64,000 bases of DNA from PALSA-1006 sp964571195 (GCA_964571195.1 CAZNAD010000006.1:71627-135626); one strand, 5' to 3'; counted from the stretch's first letter, positions 1 to 10,527 are shown. Notes: a model not told the origin generated them from the letters alone. Translations and numbers: made by a program.

Positions 1-198
1 GATCCCAACGATGCGGCGTTGGTCGAGACTATTCTGTCCATAGCCCAGCACCTTCATTTCAAGATCGTGGCGGAAGGGGTAGAGACGCAGGCGCAGGCCG
101 ATTTCTTGAACGCACGGGCAAACGTCATCCATCAGGGTTATCTGTATGGGCGTCCTGAGCCGGTAGAGAAATGGTTGCAACTGTTGAGTGTTCCGTGA
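1..198 (+). CDS. EAL-domain protein, C-terminal end (partial)
   Basis: The window opens inside this gene, in frame 1, and it ends at the TGA at 196-198. The 65 visible residues match the end of an EAL phosphodiesterase domain: a stretch reading KIVAEGVET corresponds to the conserved late EAL strand, and HQGYLYGRP to the terminal QGY...P motif. EAL proteins hydrolyse cyclic di-GMP to pGpG. The catalytic EAL signature and any N-terminal sensor or GGDEF domains lie outside the window, so activity cannot be judged. The next gene, a histidine kinase, starts 46 bases downstream on the same strand, so the two may be co-transcribed. Confidence 0.85.
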   Translation, partial: DPNDAALVETILSIAQHLHFKIVAEGVETQAQADFLNARANVIHQGYLYGRPEPVEKWLQLLSVP

Positions 199-244
199 CG
201 GTTTTCCCCGGAGTGGAACTGAACTGCATAGACTAGGAGTGGGC

Positions 245-3082
245 ATGATGCAACTCAATGAACGTTTGCTCAATCTGACGGTGGGCGGCTTTCTGGCGCG
301 TCTGCTGATCGGCGTGGTGCTGTTTAATCTGTTCACCATCGGCCTGGCTTGGTGGACCATCCAGCAACAGTACGATCTGCACCACGAGCAGGCCGAAGTC
401 AGCACCTATAATCTGGCGCGGGTGCTGGAAAGCCAATTGTACGGACAGATACGCGCGAACGAGATGGCGCTGTTCGCTGTGCAGGACGAGCTTTACCGGC
501 AGCGCACACACGGAAAGATCGATGCGTTCGAGCTGAACCGCTACATCGAGCAAGTACGGGCACGTCTGCCTGGAATCGATGCGATCCGCATCACCGATGC
601 ACAAGGTGTGTTGCAATACGGCTCGGACGTAAAACCTGAGGCCAGAATATCGTTGGCCGACAGGCCGCATTTCCTCCGCTTGCGTGAGGATGCCAACGCG
701 GGGCTGATTATCTCCAAGCCGCAACTTAGCCGCGCCAACAACAAGATGGTGATTGTGCTGGCACGTCGTCTCACACGTGCGGACGGTTCGTTCGCCGGGA
801 TGGTGTTCGCGGCGATCCCCTTGGCCTATCTGACACGTGCCTTTGCCGATATGGATGTCGGCGAGAACGGGGTGGTGGCGATACGTGACGGAGAGCTGGC
901 AATGGTGGCGCGTTATCCAGAATCGCCATTGGGCGGTATGGCGATCGGGAGCAAAAACGCGGCACCGGAATTGTATCAAGCGGTACAGACGGGGAAGGTG
1001 TCCGGTACTTATCGCACCGCCAACTTGGCCGATAAGATCGAGCGCACTATTTCCTTCCACAAATTAAGCGATTATCCGCTTTATGTCATCGTCGGGCGTG
1101 CCAGTGTGGATTATCTGGCGGACGCCCGCGCGGAAGCGCGGAAGATCGGCTGGCTGGTGGCGACTTTCGTCCTGGTGAGTTTACTGTTGAGCACGATGGC
1201 TTACCGGGCCTGGATGCGACAGCGCAAACTGAATCAGTCCTTGTTTGACAGCGAGACCCGCTTGAACGAATTGTTCGAGAACATGAGCAGCGGGGTGGCG
1301 ATCTATCGGGTATCCGAGGACGGGCAGGATTTTGTGTTTAGCGGATTAAATCGCGCGGCGGAGCGCTTGGATAACTCACGGCGCGCAGACCTGATCGGCA
1401 AAAACGTAGTCGAGGCGTTCCCCGGTGTCGTCGAGCTTGGATTGCTGGAGGTGTTCAGGCGCGTGTGGAAGACCGGGGTGGCGGAGCGGTTTCCCTTATC
1501 TTTCTACCACGACGGGCGCATATCTGGTTGGCGCGACAATTTTGTATACAAGCTGCCCAGCGGCGAAGTGGTGGCGATCTACGACGATGTGACCGAGCGC
1601 ATACAAGCGCAACAGTCGCTGGCCGAGCTTAATCGCGACTTTGTAATCTTGCTGGAAAACACCAGCGACTTTATCTATTTTAAAGACAAAGATAGCCGCA
1701 TCCGTTTTTGCAGCCAGACGATGGCGAACATTACCGGGCACAAGAATTGGCGCGAGATGGTGGGCAAGCATGATTTGGAGATATTCCCAGCGGATACCGC
1801 GCGGATTTATTACGAGGAGGAGTTGCCGGTGTTTCGCGATGGCACGCCCATCCTGAACCGTGTCGATCCTTATTACGACGAGCAGGGCAAGCAAGGTTGG
1901 GTCAGTACCAACAAATGGCCGGTATTCGATAGCGATGGCAAGACCGTGGTCGGTATATTCGGTATCAGTCGCGATGTTTCCGAATACAAGAGAACGGAGC
2001 TTGCCCTGAAGGAAAGCGAAGCTCGTCTGAGAGCTATCATCGAGAACGAGCCGGAATGTATCAAGATTGTGGATGAGAATGGGATATTGACGCAGATGAA
2101 TCCGGCAGGGCTGGCGATGATCGAGGCGGATTCGCTGGAACAGGTGGCGGGGCGACCGGTGTTGGGCGTCATTGCGCCGGAATATCGGGCCGCATTCAGC
2201 GCGATGCACAAGCGCGTATTGGCAGGCGAAACGCAGCAATTGAGGTTCGAAGTGCAGGGGCTGAAAGGGGGGCGCCGCATGCTCGAGACTCACGCGGTAC
2301 CGATGCGGATGCTCGACAAGGTGGTGCATCTGGCCGTCACACGCGACATTTCCGAACGTCAGAAAGCGGAGGATGCGTTACGCCGCTCCAATGCCGATCT
2401 GGAACGTTTTGCTTACAGCGTGTCGCATGATATGCGCCAGCCGTTGCGGGCGGTGAGCGGGCATCTGCAATTGTTGCAGCGCAGCATGAAAGACAAGCTG
2501 GATGAGGATGAGCGCGAGAATATGAATTTCGCTCTGGAAGGCGCGCGCAGGATGGATTCCATGATCGTCTCGTTACTCGATTATTCGCGTGTCGGTCGCA
2601 AGACCGAATCCAAACAATGGATGCCCAGCCGGACCGCCTTGGATGAAGCGATGGGTTTTCTCGATGCGCTCATCGGCGAGACCAAGGCCGAAGTGGCCTT
2701 GCGGGGCGAGTGGCCGCAGGTCTTTGCCAGCCGCGACGAGCTCACCCGGCTATTCCAGAATCTGATCGGCAATGCCATCAAGTTCCGCGATTCCGGGCAA
2801 GCGGCACTGATCGAGATCGACTCTACGGTGCAGGGCGAGACTTGGCGAGTGTCGGTGCGGGACCACGGTGTTGGTATCGATCCGCAACAGATCGACCGCT
2901 TGTTCCAGTTCTTCAGTCGCTTGCAGTCACGCACCCGCTTCGAGGGAACGGGCATGGGGTTGGCCTTGTGCCGACGTATCGTGGAGCACCATGACGGTCG
3001 GATATGGGTGGAGTCTGAAGGCGAAGGTAAAGGCAGCACTTTCATCTTCGAGTTGCCGCTGCATAAGAACGAGGTGGCCTGA
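245..3082 (+). CDS. Membrane sensor histidine kinase (Cache-PAS-PAS-PAS-HisKA-HATPase)
   Basis: A 945-residue sensor kinase. The ATG at 245 is chosen because AGGAG lies at 235-239; an upstream in-frame start at 188 would overlap the EAL gene. A transmembrane helix near the N-terminus and a second around residue 320 bracket a periplasmic region resembling a double-Cache sensor. Three PAS-like segments follow, the first beginning ENMSSGVAIYR. The HisKA box reads SVSHDMRQPLRAV, with the phospho-accepting His. The ATPase domain shows N-box NLIGNAIKF, DHGVGID and a GTGMGLAL G-box. It autophosphorylates on an unknown cue. No receiver is attached; the likely partners are the receivers encoded downstream. 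The next kinase has the same Cache architecture, so the two look like relatives that diverged in PAS number. Confidence 0.9.
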   Translation: MMQLNERLLNLTVGGFLARLLIGVVLFNLFTIGLAWWTIQQQYDLHHEQAEVSTYNLARVLESQLYGQIRANEMALFAVQDELYRQRTHGKIDAFELNRYIEQVRARLPGIDAIRITDAQGVLQYGSDVKPEARISLADRPHFLRLREDANAGLIISKPQLSRANNKMVIVLARRLTRADGSFAGMVFAAIPLAYLTRAFADMDVGENGVVAIRDGELAMVARYPESPLGGMAIGSKNAAPELYQAVQTGKVSGTYRTANLADKIERTISFHKLSDYPLYVIVGRASVDYLADARAEARKIGWLVATFVLVSLLLSTMAYRAWMRQRKLNQSLFDSETRLNELFENMSSGVAIYRVSEDGQDFVFSGLNRAAERLDNSRRADLIGKNVVEAFPGVVELGLLEVFRRVWKTGVAERFPLSFYHDGRISGWRDNFVYKLPSGEVVAIYDDVTERIQAQQSLAELNRDFVILLENTSDFIYFKDKDSRIRFCSQTMANITGHKNWREMVGKHDLEIFPADTARIYYEEELPVFRDGTPILNRVDPYYDEQGKQGWVSTNKWPVFDSDGKTVVGIFGISRDVSEYKRTELALKESEARLRAIIENEPECIKIVDENGILTQMNPAGLAMIEADSLEQVAGRPVLGVIAPEYRAAFSAMHKRVLAGETQQLRFEVQGLKGGRRMLETHAVPMRMLDKVVHLAVTRDISERQKAEDALRRSNADLERFAYSVSHDMRQPLRAVSGHLQLLQRSMKDKLDEDERENMNFALEGARRMDSMIVSLLDYSRVGRKTESKQWMPSRTALDEAMGFLDALIGETKAEVALRGEWPQVFASRDELTRLFQNLIGNAIKFRDSGQAALIEIDSTVQGETWRVSVRDHGVGIDPQQIDRLFQFFSRLQSRTRFEGTGMGLALCRRIVEHHDGRIWVESEGEGKGSTFIFELPLHKNEVA

Positions 3083-3190
3083 TATAGCAGCAAGAAAATT
3101 CTTCTTCGTCGCTCTTGCTATCCGCATTTTGTATGAGTCAAAACGCAGCTAACTTTGGTACCGTCTATCTCCAAGTTCAATGGTGACTAA

Positions 3191-6100
3191 ATGATAAAAA
3201 ATCCATTCGACATACAAAGTCCTTCCTCATACGCGATCAAGCGGTTGGCGGTGATCGTTCTGCTGCTCAATCTGTTCGTCGCGTTATTGGCGATGAATTG
3301 GCTGAACCATAGCAAGCTACAAGATCAGGAAGAGGCGGCGGTAGCGACTAGGAATATGGCGCAGCTATTGGAGCAGCACCTGATCGATGTGATCGATAAG
3401 ATCGACATCAGTCTGCTGGCGGCGGCGGGTGAGGTCAAAAGGCAAAAGGTACAGGGCGCTATCGATGCACCAGCGCTGAATGCGTATCTGATGAGAATGA
3501 AATCACACCTGCCCGATGTTACGAGTATACGGATCGCCGATGCTCAGGGCGCGGTCAGATATGGCAACGGCGTGGTACCCGATACCCGTGTCAATGTGGC
3601 CGACCGCGAATATTTCATTGCACAACGCGACAATTCCAAGGCGGGCTTGGTCATTGCCAAGCCGGTGTTCTCGCGCATCGATAAGAGGTGGGTCGTGATC
3701 CTGTCGCGGGCGATCCATCTGCCGGAGGGTTCCTTTGGCGGTGTGGTTTATGCGAACATTTCGCTGGAACAACTCAGCAAGGAATTTTCAACCATCAATG
3801 TGGGCAACAAGGGGGTCGTCGCGCTGCGCGACAGGGACTTCGGCCTCGTTGTCCGTTATCCCGAGGCCAATAGCATCGATGCGTCCATCGGCAACAAAGC
3901 CGCATCGCCGAAATTTCTGGAACTGATCGGGGCGGGACAAACGTCCGCCACCTATATCGCTTCGGCCGCGATAGACAACATTGAGCGGGTTTTTTCTTTC
4001 AGGAAGCCAAGCTCTTTGCCTTATTACATCATCGTTGGTCTGGCCGCTGAGGATTATCTTGCCGAGTGGCGGGAGCAAGTCACGAATGTAGCAGTGCTGC
4101 TGGTATTTTTCTTCCTGGGGACGTTGCTGCTGTCATGGCTGTTTTTCCGTGCCTGGACGCGCTTCATCGCGGCTAACGCGGCCTTGGTGGAACAGGAAGA
4201 TGTGCTGCGCATCGTGACCGACTATACCTACGATTGGGAGTACTGGCAGGGGGCAAACCGGGAAATACTTTATATCAACCCGGCCTGCGAACAGATCACC
4301 GGATATTCACAGAAGGAGTTTGAAGGCAATCCCGGTCTGCTTGAAAGCATCGTTCACCCGGATGACCGGCATTTGGTGCAAAAACACATCCAGAATTTCG
4401 ATAGTCGCGACGATGACAATGTCGATTTTCGCATCGTGCGGCGCGACGGAGAGATTCGTTGGATATCCCACGGCTGTCGTGCAGTTTACGGGCAGGATGG
4501 ACACTTTATGGGACGCCGCGTCAGCAATCGCGATATCACCGAGCGCAAGCAGGCCGAAGCTGAATTTAAAGCCATAGTGCAAACCACGCCGGACGGTTTC
4601 TGGCTGGTTTCCGCCCAGAGCGGGTTGGTCGTCGATGTCAATCTTGCCTATTGCAACATGAGCGGCTACAGCCGCGAAGAGCTTTTGAACCAACCGATTG
4701 CTCTGGTTGAGGACGAGCAGGATCAGGAGAAGATCGACCGTAACATACAGACGATCATGCGCGGTGAACCGCTGTTGTTTGAAACCCGGCACCGGCGCAA
4801 AGACGGCAGTTTGATCGAAGTGGAAGTCAGTGCCCGTTTTCTGGAGGCGCGCGGTGGCGTGATCGTGACGTTCATCCGCGACATCACGGAGCGTAAAAAA
4901 TCAGAGCAGGCATTGCTGGCGCAGAAGAATAGCCTCAACGCCGCCCAATATATCGCCCACGTGGGAAGTTGGGAACTGGATCTGGTCGCAAATAAACTGA
5001 CCTGGTCGGACGAGATATTCCGCATCTTTGAAATCGACCCGGCACAGTTTGGCGCATCCTACGAGGCATTTTTAGAGCGCATTCATCCCGATGACCGGGA
5101 CAGGGTCAACGCCGCTTTTAGCGAATCGGTTGCGCAACACACTCCCTATGAGATCATCCATCGCCTGTTGATGGCGGACGGACGTATCAAGCATGTGCAG
5201 GAGCGCGGGTATTCGGTTTACAACGAAAATGGCTCACCGTCGCGTTCCATGGGGACGGTGCAAGACATCAGCGCTCAAGTAAAAGTCGAAATCATGTTGC
5301 AGGAAAGCGAGCATTTCTTGCGTTTGGTTGCGGATAACGTGCCGGGAATGGTGGGTTATTGGGATAACGAACTGCGTTGCCATTTTGCTAACAAGGCTTA
5401 TCAGGACTGGTTTGGCAAATCTAATGAAGAGATGGTTGGTATCTTCATACAAGAGCTCATGGGTGAAAAATTATTCCGCCTCAATGAACCATACATCCGT
5501 GCCGTTCTGGCGGGAGAGAAGCAATCATTCGAGCGTACGTTGGTGAAACCCTCAGGAGACACCGGCTATACATGGGCACAATATATTCCCGATGTCGATG
5601 ATGCCGGCAAAGTGCGCGGATTTTATGTGATGGTGTCGGATGTCACACAACTCAAACTGGCCGAACTTGCTGCGCAACAAAGCGAGGTTCGTTTCCGCCA
5701 GATGTTCGAGAACATGAGCAGCGGCGTGGTGGTGTATCGGGCCGTGGACGACGGCGACGATTTCGTCTTTGAAGACATCAATCAATCGGTGGAACGTATC
5801 GAGGGTACGCGCCGGGAAGATTTGGTTGGCAAACGCGTCAGCGAAGCTTTCCCCGGCATCCGCGAGATGGGTTTGCTGGATACATTCAGGCGCGTATGGC
5901 GTACTGGGCAATCCGAGCGCTACCCGCTGAGTTTCTATGCGGACGATAAGATCGCAGGCTGGCGCGATAACTTTGCTTATCGTCTGGAATCCGGCGAGCT
6001 AGTCGTGATCTACGACGACGTGACCGCGCGCAAGCAGGCCGAGGTCGCGCTGGAGAAAAGCGAAGAACGTCTTGCGGTGGCCACCAAGGCGGGCGTCATT

Positions 6101-9100
6101 GGTATCTGGGACTGGGATGTGGTCAGCAATCATCTGGTCTGGGACGAGGCCATGTATCGTTTGTACGGATTGCACCCCGGTGATTTTGCCGGTGCCTATG
6201 AAGCCTGGGCCAGCACCATCCACCCCGAAGATAAGGCGTACACGGAAGGCGAGATTCAGGCGGCATTGCGCGGGGCGCGGGAGTATGCCCCCGAGTTTCG
6301 CGTGATCTGGCCAGACGGTTCGATACATTACATCAAGGCGGCTTCGCATACCCAGTTCGACGGGAACAAGCGTCCGCTACGCATGACAGGTATCAACTAC
6401 GATCTGACCGAACAGAAGCAGGCCGAGCTGAAACTGAACGAGAGCAATCAGTTGCTCAACAGCATCATCGACAACATCCCGAACATGATCTTTCTCAAGA
6501 GCGCTTCGGATTTGCGCTTCGAGTTGCTCAACCGCGCTGGTGAGGAATTGTTGGGGCATCCCCGCACAGACCTTATGGGGCGCAACGATTATGATTTCTT
6601 CCCCAAAGAGGAGGCGGACTTCTTTATCGAGAATGATCGCGCCACGCTGGCGCAGACCGGCATTGTGGATATCCCGGAAGAGCCGATTGAGACCCCGCAT
6701 GGGGTACGCATCCTGCATACCAAGAAATTAACTATCAGAGACGGGCAGGGGCAGCCCAAGTATTTGCTGGGCATTTCGGAAGATATCACCGAGCGGAAGC
6801 GGGCTGAACGGAAGATCGCCGAGCTGTTCGAGTTCAATAGCAAGATCATTTCAGAATCCACGCAGGGGATCGTGGTTTATAAAGCGAGTGGCGATTGCGT
6901 GCTGGCAAACAATGCGGCAGTCAAGTCAGTCGGCGCTACACCCGAGCAGGTGTTGGCGCAGAATTTCCGGCAAATACGTTCTTGGCAGTTATCTGGGCTG
7001 TTTGATGCGGCACTGCGTTGCCTTGAGACTGGCGAGAATCAGCGTATCGAGACGCATGTGGTCACCAGCTACGGGAAAGAGGTGTGGGTGGATTGCGATT
7101 TCATCAGATTGAACCGGGCTGATGAGTTTCATCTGTTACTTATTCAGACCGATGTCAGCGAATTCAGGAATTCCGAAAAAGCCCTTTCGCTTGCCAAAGC
7201 GGAAGCTGAAAACGCCAACCGTGCCAAGAGCGAGTTCCTCGCCAACATGAGCCACGAGATACGCACGCCGATGAACGCGATCATCGGTTTGTCCGATCTC
7301 GCGCTGGGCACCAGCGAGCTGCCGCCCAAGCTGCACAATTATCTGGACAAGATACATATCTCCTCCAAAGCGTTGCTTTCCATCATCAACGATATTCTGG
7401 ACTATTCCAAAGTCGAGGCGGGACGTTTGGAGTTGGATCAGGCCGAGTTGCGGCTTGATGATCTGCTGGAGAATGTGGCCGATCTGTTCAATGTGCGTGC
7501 CGAAGAAAAAGGCATCGAGCTGGTGCTGGACATCGCTCCCGATGTGCCGGAGCGAGTGATCGGCGACTCTTTGCGCCTCGGTCAGGTGATGAACAATCTG
7601 GTCGGCAATGCGGTGAAATTCACGGAGCAGGGCGAGATCGTCATCAGGGTGCGGCAGTTGGGGCAGGCGGACGGGATCAGCACGTTGCATTTCGCCGTGC
7701 GCGATACCGGTATCGGCATGACCGAAGAACAAGTGGCGCGCCTGTTCAAGGCGTTCACTCAGGCCGATAGTTCCATCACCCGCCGTTTCGGCGGCACGGG
7801 TCTGGGGTTGACCATCAGCAAGAAACTGGTGGAAAAAATGGGCGGTGATATTGCGGTGAGCAGCGAGCCGGGCAAGGGCAGCACGTTCAGTTTTACCATC
7901 TCGCTGCCAGTATCGAGCCATGCACACATCGAACGTTCGCCTGCCGAGTTGCGGGGGATGCGTGTGCTGGTGGTGGATGATCTGGAGATTTCGCGGTTGT
8001 CCCTGCGCGAATTGCTTAGCTCATGGCAGTTCCAGGTGACGGAAGCGGCCTCGGGGCAAGAGGCGCTGGAGTTGATCGCGCAGCGTGTCGATAACCCGGA
8101 GCAGGCATTCGAATTGGTGCTGCTGGATTGGAAGATGCCAGGCATGGACGGGGTGGAAGTGACGCGGCATATACGCGAATCCGGGCAGCACAAGGATATT
8201 TCCAAGCTGCCCGTGATCATCATGGTTACCGCGTACAGCAAAGAGATACTGTTGCAGGAGGCACATGGCCTCCATCTGGATGCGGTGCTCAACAAACCGG
8301 TCACATCTTCCGGTCTGTTCGACATCATCATGGACTTTCAGGGCGGGTATAAACGCCGTCACGATGTCTCATCCAGCGCCGACATCATCGGCAATGCATC
8401 GGCGATCTGCGGTGCACGCATCCTGCTGGCGGAGGATAACGAGACCAATCAATTGGTGGCGATCGACATTCTCGAACGCATGGGGCTGAATGTGACGGTT
8501 GCCAATAATGGTCAGGAGGCGCTGGAGAATTTGCAGCAAGCCGATTTCGATGCGGTGCTGATGGATTTGCAAATGCCGGTGATGGATGGCTTGGAGGCCG
8601 CGCGGCGCATTCGCCAGGAAGAGCGCTGGAGTGGGCTGCCGATCATCGCCATGACTGCGGCTGTGATGGAGCAGGATCGTGCAGCCTGTAGTGCGGCGGG
8701 GATGAACGATCACGTCGCCAAGCCCATCTCTCAACAAGAACTATTGCTTGCGCTGCTACGCTGGATCAAGCCGACGCTAAATAATCGGCAGCCTGAAGTT
8801 CGCAATTCACTCAGAGCGGGAAAGAATCTTCCTAGGGTATCTCAACAAGTCCTGCTATCTGAAAGTTTGCCCGGTTTTGATGTACCTGCGGCGCTTGATC
8901 GTTTGGCTGGCAATAGTGAGTTGCTGATCGAGTTGATGAAAAAATTCGCGGTCGAGTTTTCCGGTGCCGAGTCCTCATTATCCAAACTCATCAAGGAGGG
9001 AGATATTCAGACTGCTGCTGCATTGGCTCACCGCCTCAAAGGGGCGGCAGCCAATCTCGGGGCAATGGAGCTCTATCGTGCGAGCGAAGTGCTGGAACAG

Positions 9101-9463
9101 GCGCTTAAAACGGGTTCTGGTGTGATCGATACGGCAGGTTTCGACAGCGCATTTTCTCAGGCAATGAAAAGCATTTCGCACTTGGACAAACCGCTGGATA
9201 CGATGCCTGCTGCCCCCGAATATGATTGCGCCCAATGCAATTGGCAGCGCGCGGATACATCGGTCAAACAAATACGCAAGCTGGTGGAAAACTACGAGTT
9301 CGTGCCATTTGAAATGGTCGCCGAGCTCAAACATGCGATCAAGTGCGTTCCTCTACAGGAAAGGTTGAAAGAGTTAGAGCGCGCGCTGGACAAGACGGAT
9401 TACGACAAGGCAAGGTCTTTGCTGGAGGATCTGCCGTGCATAGAAGGACATTTCCATGATTGA
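3191..9463 (+). CDS. Giant hybrid sensor histidine kinase (Cache, multiple PAS, HisKA-HATPase, two REC, HPt)
   Basis: A 2,090-residue hybrid kinase. Two transmembrane helices (about residues 17-38 and 297-320) flank a periplasmic Cache-like region. About seven to eight PAS/PAC repeats follow, most ending in the typical DITERK linker. The HisKA box reads FLANMSHEIRTPMNAIIG, the ATPase domain has NNLVGNAVKF and GGTGLGLTIS, and two receivers carry VLLDWKMPGMDG and VLMDLQMPVMDG. An HPt domain near residue 1935 contains AHRLKGAAANLG. This is a complete intramolecular His-Asp-His-Asp phosphorelay, as in BarA/EvgS-type kinases. After the HPt comes a Cys-rich segment (YDCAQC) and a short helical tail of unknown role. 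The REC-GGDEF gene overlaps its 3' end by 8 bases, making it the most probable output. Confidence 0.92.
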   Translation: MIKNPFDIQSPSSYAIKRLAVIVLLLNLFVALLAMNWLNHSKLQDQEEAAVATRNMAQLLEQHLIDVIDKIDISLLAAAGEVKRQKVQGAIDAPALNAYLMRMKSHLPDVTSIRIADAQGAVRYGNGVVPDTRVNVADREYFIAQRDNSKAGLVIAKPVFSRIDKRWVVILSRAIHLPEGSFGGVVYANISLEQLSKEFSTINVGNKGVVALRDRDFGLVVRYPEANSIDASIGNKAASPKFLELIGAGQTSATYIASAAIDNIERVFSFRKPSSLPYYIIVGLAAEDYLAEWREQVTNVAVLLVFFFLGTLLLSWLFFRAWTRFIAANAALVEQEDVLRIVTDYTYDWEYWQGANREILYINPACEQITGYSQKEFEGNPGLLESIVHPDDRHLVQKHIQNFDSRDDDNVDFRIVRRDGEIRWISHGCRAVYGQDGHFMGRRVSNRDITERKQAEAEFKAIVQTTPDGFWLVSAQSGLVVDVNLAYCNMSGYSREELLNQPIALVEDEQDQEKIDRNIQTIMRGEPLLFETRHRRKDGSLIEVEVSARFLEARGGVIVTFIRDITERKKSEQALLAQKNSLNAAQYIAHVGSWELDLVANKLTWSDEIFRIFEIDPAQFGASYEAFLERIHPDDRDRVNAAFSESVAQHTPYEIIHRLLMADGRIKHVQERGYSVYNENGSPSRSMGTVQDISAQVKVEIMLQESEHFLRLVADNVPGMVGYWDNELRCHFANKAYQDWFGKSNEEMVGIFIQELMGEKLFRLNEPYIRAVLAGEKQSFERTLVKPSGDTGYTWAQYIPDVDDAGKVRGFYVMVSDVTQLKLAELAAQQSEVRFRQMFENMSSGVVVYRAVDDGDDFVFEDINQSVERIEGTRREDLVGKRVSEAFPGIREMGLLDTFRRVWRTGQSERYPLSFYADDKIAGWRDNFAYRLESGELVVIYDDVTARKQAEVALEKSEERLAVATKAGVIGIWDWDVVSNHLVWDEAMYRLYGLHPGDFAGAYEAWASTIHPEDKAYTEGEIQAALRGAREYAPEFRVIWPDGSIHYIKAASHTQFDGNKRPLRMTGINYDLTEQKQAELKLNESNQLLNSIIDNIPNMIFLKSASDLRFELLNRAGEELLGHPRTDLMGRNDYDFFPKEEADFFIENDRATLAQTGIVDIPEEPIETPHGVRILHTKKLTIRDGQGQPKYLLGISEDITERKRAERKIAELFEFNSKIISESTQGIVVYKASGDCVLANNAAVKSVGATPEQVLAQNFRQIRSWQLSGLFDAALRCLETGENQRIETHVVTSYGKEVWVDCDFIRLNRADEFHLLLIQTDVSEFRNSEKALSLAKAEAENANRAKSEFLANMSHEIRTPMNAIIGLSDLALGTSELPPKLHNYLDKIHISSKALLSIINDILDYSKVEAGRLELDQAELRLDDLLENVADLFNVRAEEKGIELVLDIAPDVPERVIGDSLRLGQVMNNLVGNAVKFTEQGEIVIRVRQLGQADGISTLHFAVRDTGIGMTEEQVARLFKAFTQADSSITRRFGGTGLGLTISKKLVEKMGGDIAVSSEPGKGSTFSFTISLPVSSHAHIERSPAELRGMRVLVVDDLEISRLSLRELLSSWQFQVTEAASGQEALELIAQRVDNPEQAFELVLLDWKMPGMDGVEVTRHIRESGQHKDISKLPVIIMVTAYSKEILLQEAHGLHLDAVLNKPVTSSGLFDIIMDFQGGYKRRHDVSSSADIIGNASAICGARILLAEDNETNQLVAIDILERMGLNVTVANNGQEALENLQQADFDAVLMDLQMPVMDGLEAARRIRQEERWSGLPIIAMTAAVMEQDRAACSAAGMNDHVAKPISQQELLLALLRWIKPTLNNRQPEVRNSLRAGKNLPRVSQQVLLSESLPGFDVPAALDRLAGNSELLIELMKKFAVEFSGAESSLSKLIKEGDIQTAAALAHRLKGAAANLGAMELYRASEVLEQALKTGSGVIDTAGFDSAFSQAMKSISHLDKPLDTMPAAPEYDCAQCNWQRADTSVKQIRKLVENYEFVPFEMVAELKHAIKCVPLQERLKELERALDKTDYDKARSLLEDLPCIEGHFHD

Positions 9464-10394
9464 CAAAACAGACGAAGGAAAAAAGCCGCTCATCCTCATT
9501 GTGGATGACACGCCCACGAATATTCAGGTGCTGGCGGAATCGCTGCGGGTCGATTATCGTGTCAGAGTAGCGGGCAGCGGCAAAACGGCATTCGAGATCA
9601 TCGCCAAAGTGGGTGCTCCCGATCTGATCTTGCTGGATGTGATGATGCCTGAGATGGATGGCTACGAAGTTTGCCGTCGCTTGAAGCAGGTGCCGGAGAC
9701 TAGGGATGTCCCGGTGATATTCGTCACTGCCAAAGCCGATACGCTGGATGAGGAGTATGGTTTGAACTTGGGGGCGGTGGACTACATCGCCAAGCCTTTT
9801 CACTTACCCATCGTGGCGGCGCGCGTGCGCAACCACATCAATCTCAAAATCAAGACCGATTTGCTGGAGTCGCAGGCTATGCTTGATGGTCTGACCAATA
9901 TTCCCAACCGGCGGAGATTCGATGAAACGCTGGCAAGCGAGTGGAAACGGGCGTTGCGTTCCGGGACGCAGCTTTCGCTCATCATGGCCGATATCGATTT
10001 TTTTAAACGTTACAACGATCACTATGGTCACGGCGTCGGCGATGAATGCTTGAAGAAAGTGGCTGCGGCGCTGGCAAGTTCCACTGATCGCCCCTCCGAC
10101 TTGGTGGCGCGATACGGGGGGGAGGAGTTTGTGGCTATCCTTCCTGATACCGACGCGGCAGGTGCTCAAGCGATTGCGGAGCGTTTTCGCAGTCATGTCG
10201 AGAGGATGAAGATCGCACATGAATTCTCGGAGGTTTCCAACTTTGTGACCGTGAGTGTGGGACTGGCCTGCGTCATTCCAACCATAGACATGCAGTCGGC
10301 AGATATACTCAAGCATGCCGACGGAATGTTGTATCAGGCCAAAGAGTCGGGACGCAACAGGGTGTGCAGCTATCATCCCGTATGCCCCCCCTAA
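9456..10394 (+). CDS. Response regulator with GGDEF output (diguanylate cyclase)
   Basis: A 312-residue REC-GGDEF protein. The receiver has the acidic pair in LIVDDTPTN, the phospho-acceptor Asp in LILLDVMMPEMDG and the conserved Lys in DYIAKPF. The GGDEF domain carries the active-site variant GGEEF, which is catalytically competent in this family, and RPSD five residues before it fits the RxxD inhibitory I-site. It should make c-di-GMP from GTP when phosphorylated, with product inhibition. The ATG overlaps the stop of the giant hybrid kinase by 8 bases, which argues for translational coupling and a kinase-cyclase pair. Confidence 0.93.
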   Translation: MIDKTDEGKKPLILIVDDTPTNIQVLAESLRVDYRVRVAGSGKTAFEIIAKVGAPDLILLDVMMPEMDGYEVCRRLKQVPETRDVPVIFVTAKADTLDEEYGLNLGAVDYIAKPFHLPIVAARVRNHINLKIKTDLLESQAMLDGLTNIPNRRRFDETLASEWKRALRSGTQLSLIMADIDFFKRYNDHYGHGVGDECLKKVAAALASSTDRPSDLVARYGGEEFVAILPDTDAAGAQAIAERFRSHVERMKIAHEFSEVSNFVTVSVGLACVIPTIDMQSADILKHADGMLYQAKESGRNRVCSYHPVCPP

Positions 10395-10527
10395 ATTGAG
10401 AGGCGCTACGGGGCGATACTTCGTATGGCAGTATTTTTGTGGGCTTGTTGCCGATAATGATAAGATTCCAAAGAAACAAGCATAGTCGTATGGCTCCATG
10501 AGGCGACCATACTGAATAGGAGAAAAA

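Noticed and set aside
1496..2329. Long antisense frame inside the first histidine kinase
   Set aside because: It has no recognisable domains, no ribosome site and lies opposite a clear PAS region; such mirror frames arise from GC-rich codon use.
7136..7927. Antisense frame of 263 codons in the hybrid kinase
   Set aside because: It lies opposite the HisKA/ATPase domain, is His/Arg/Gln rich and has no family pattern.
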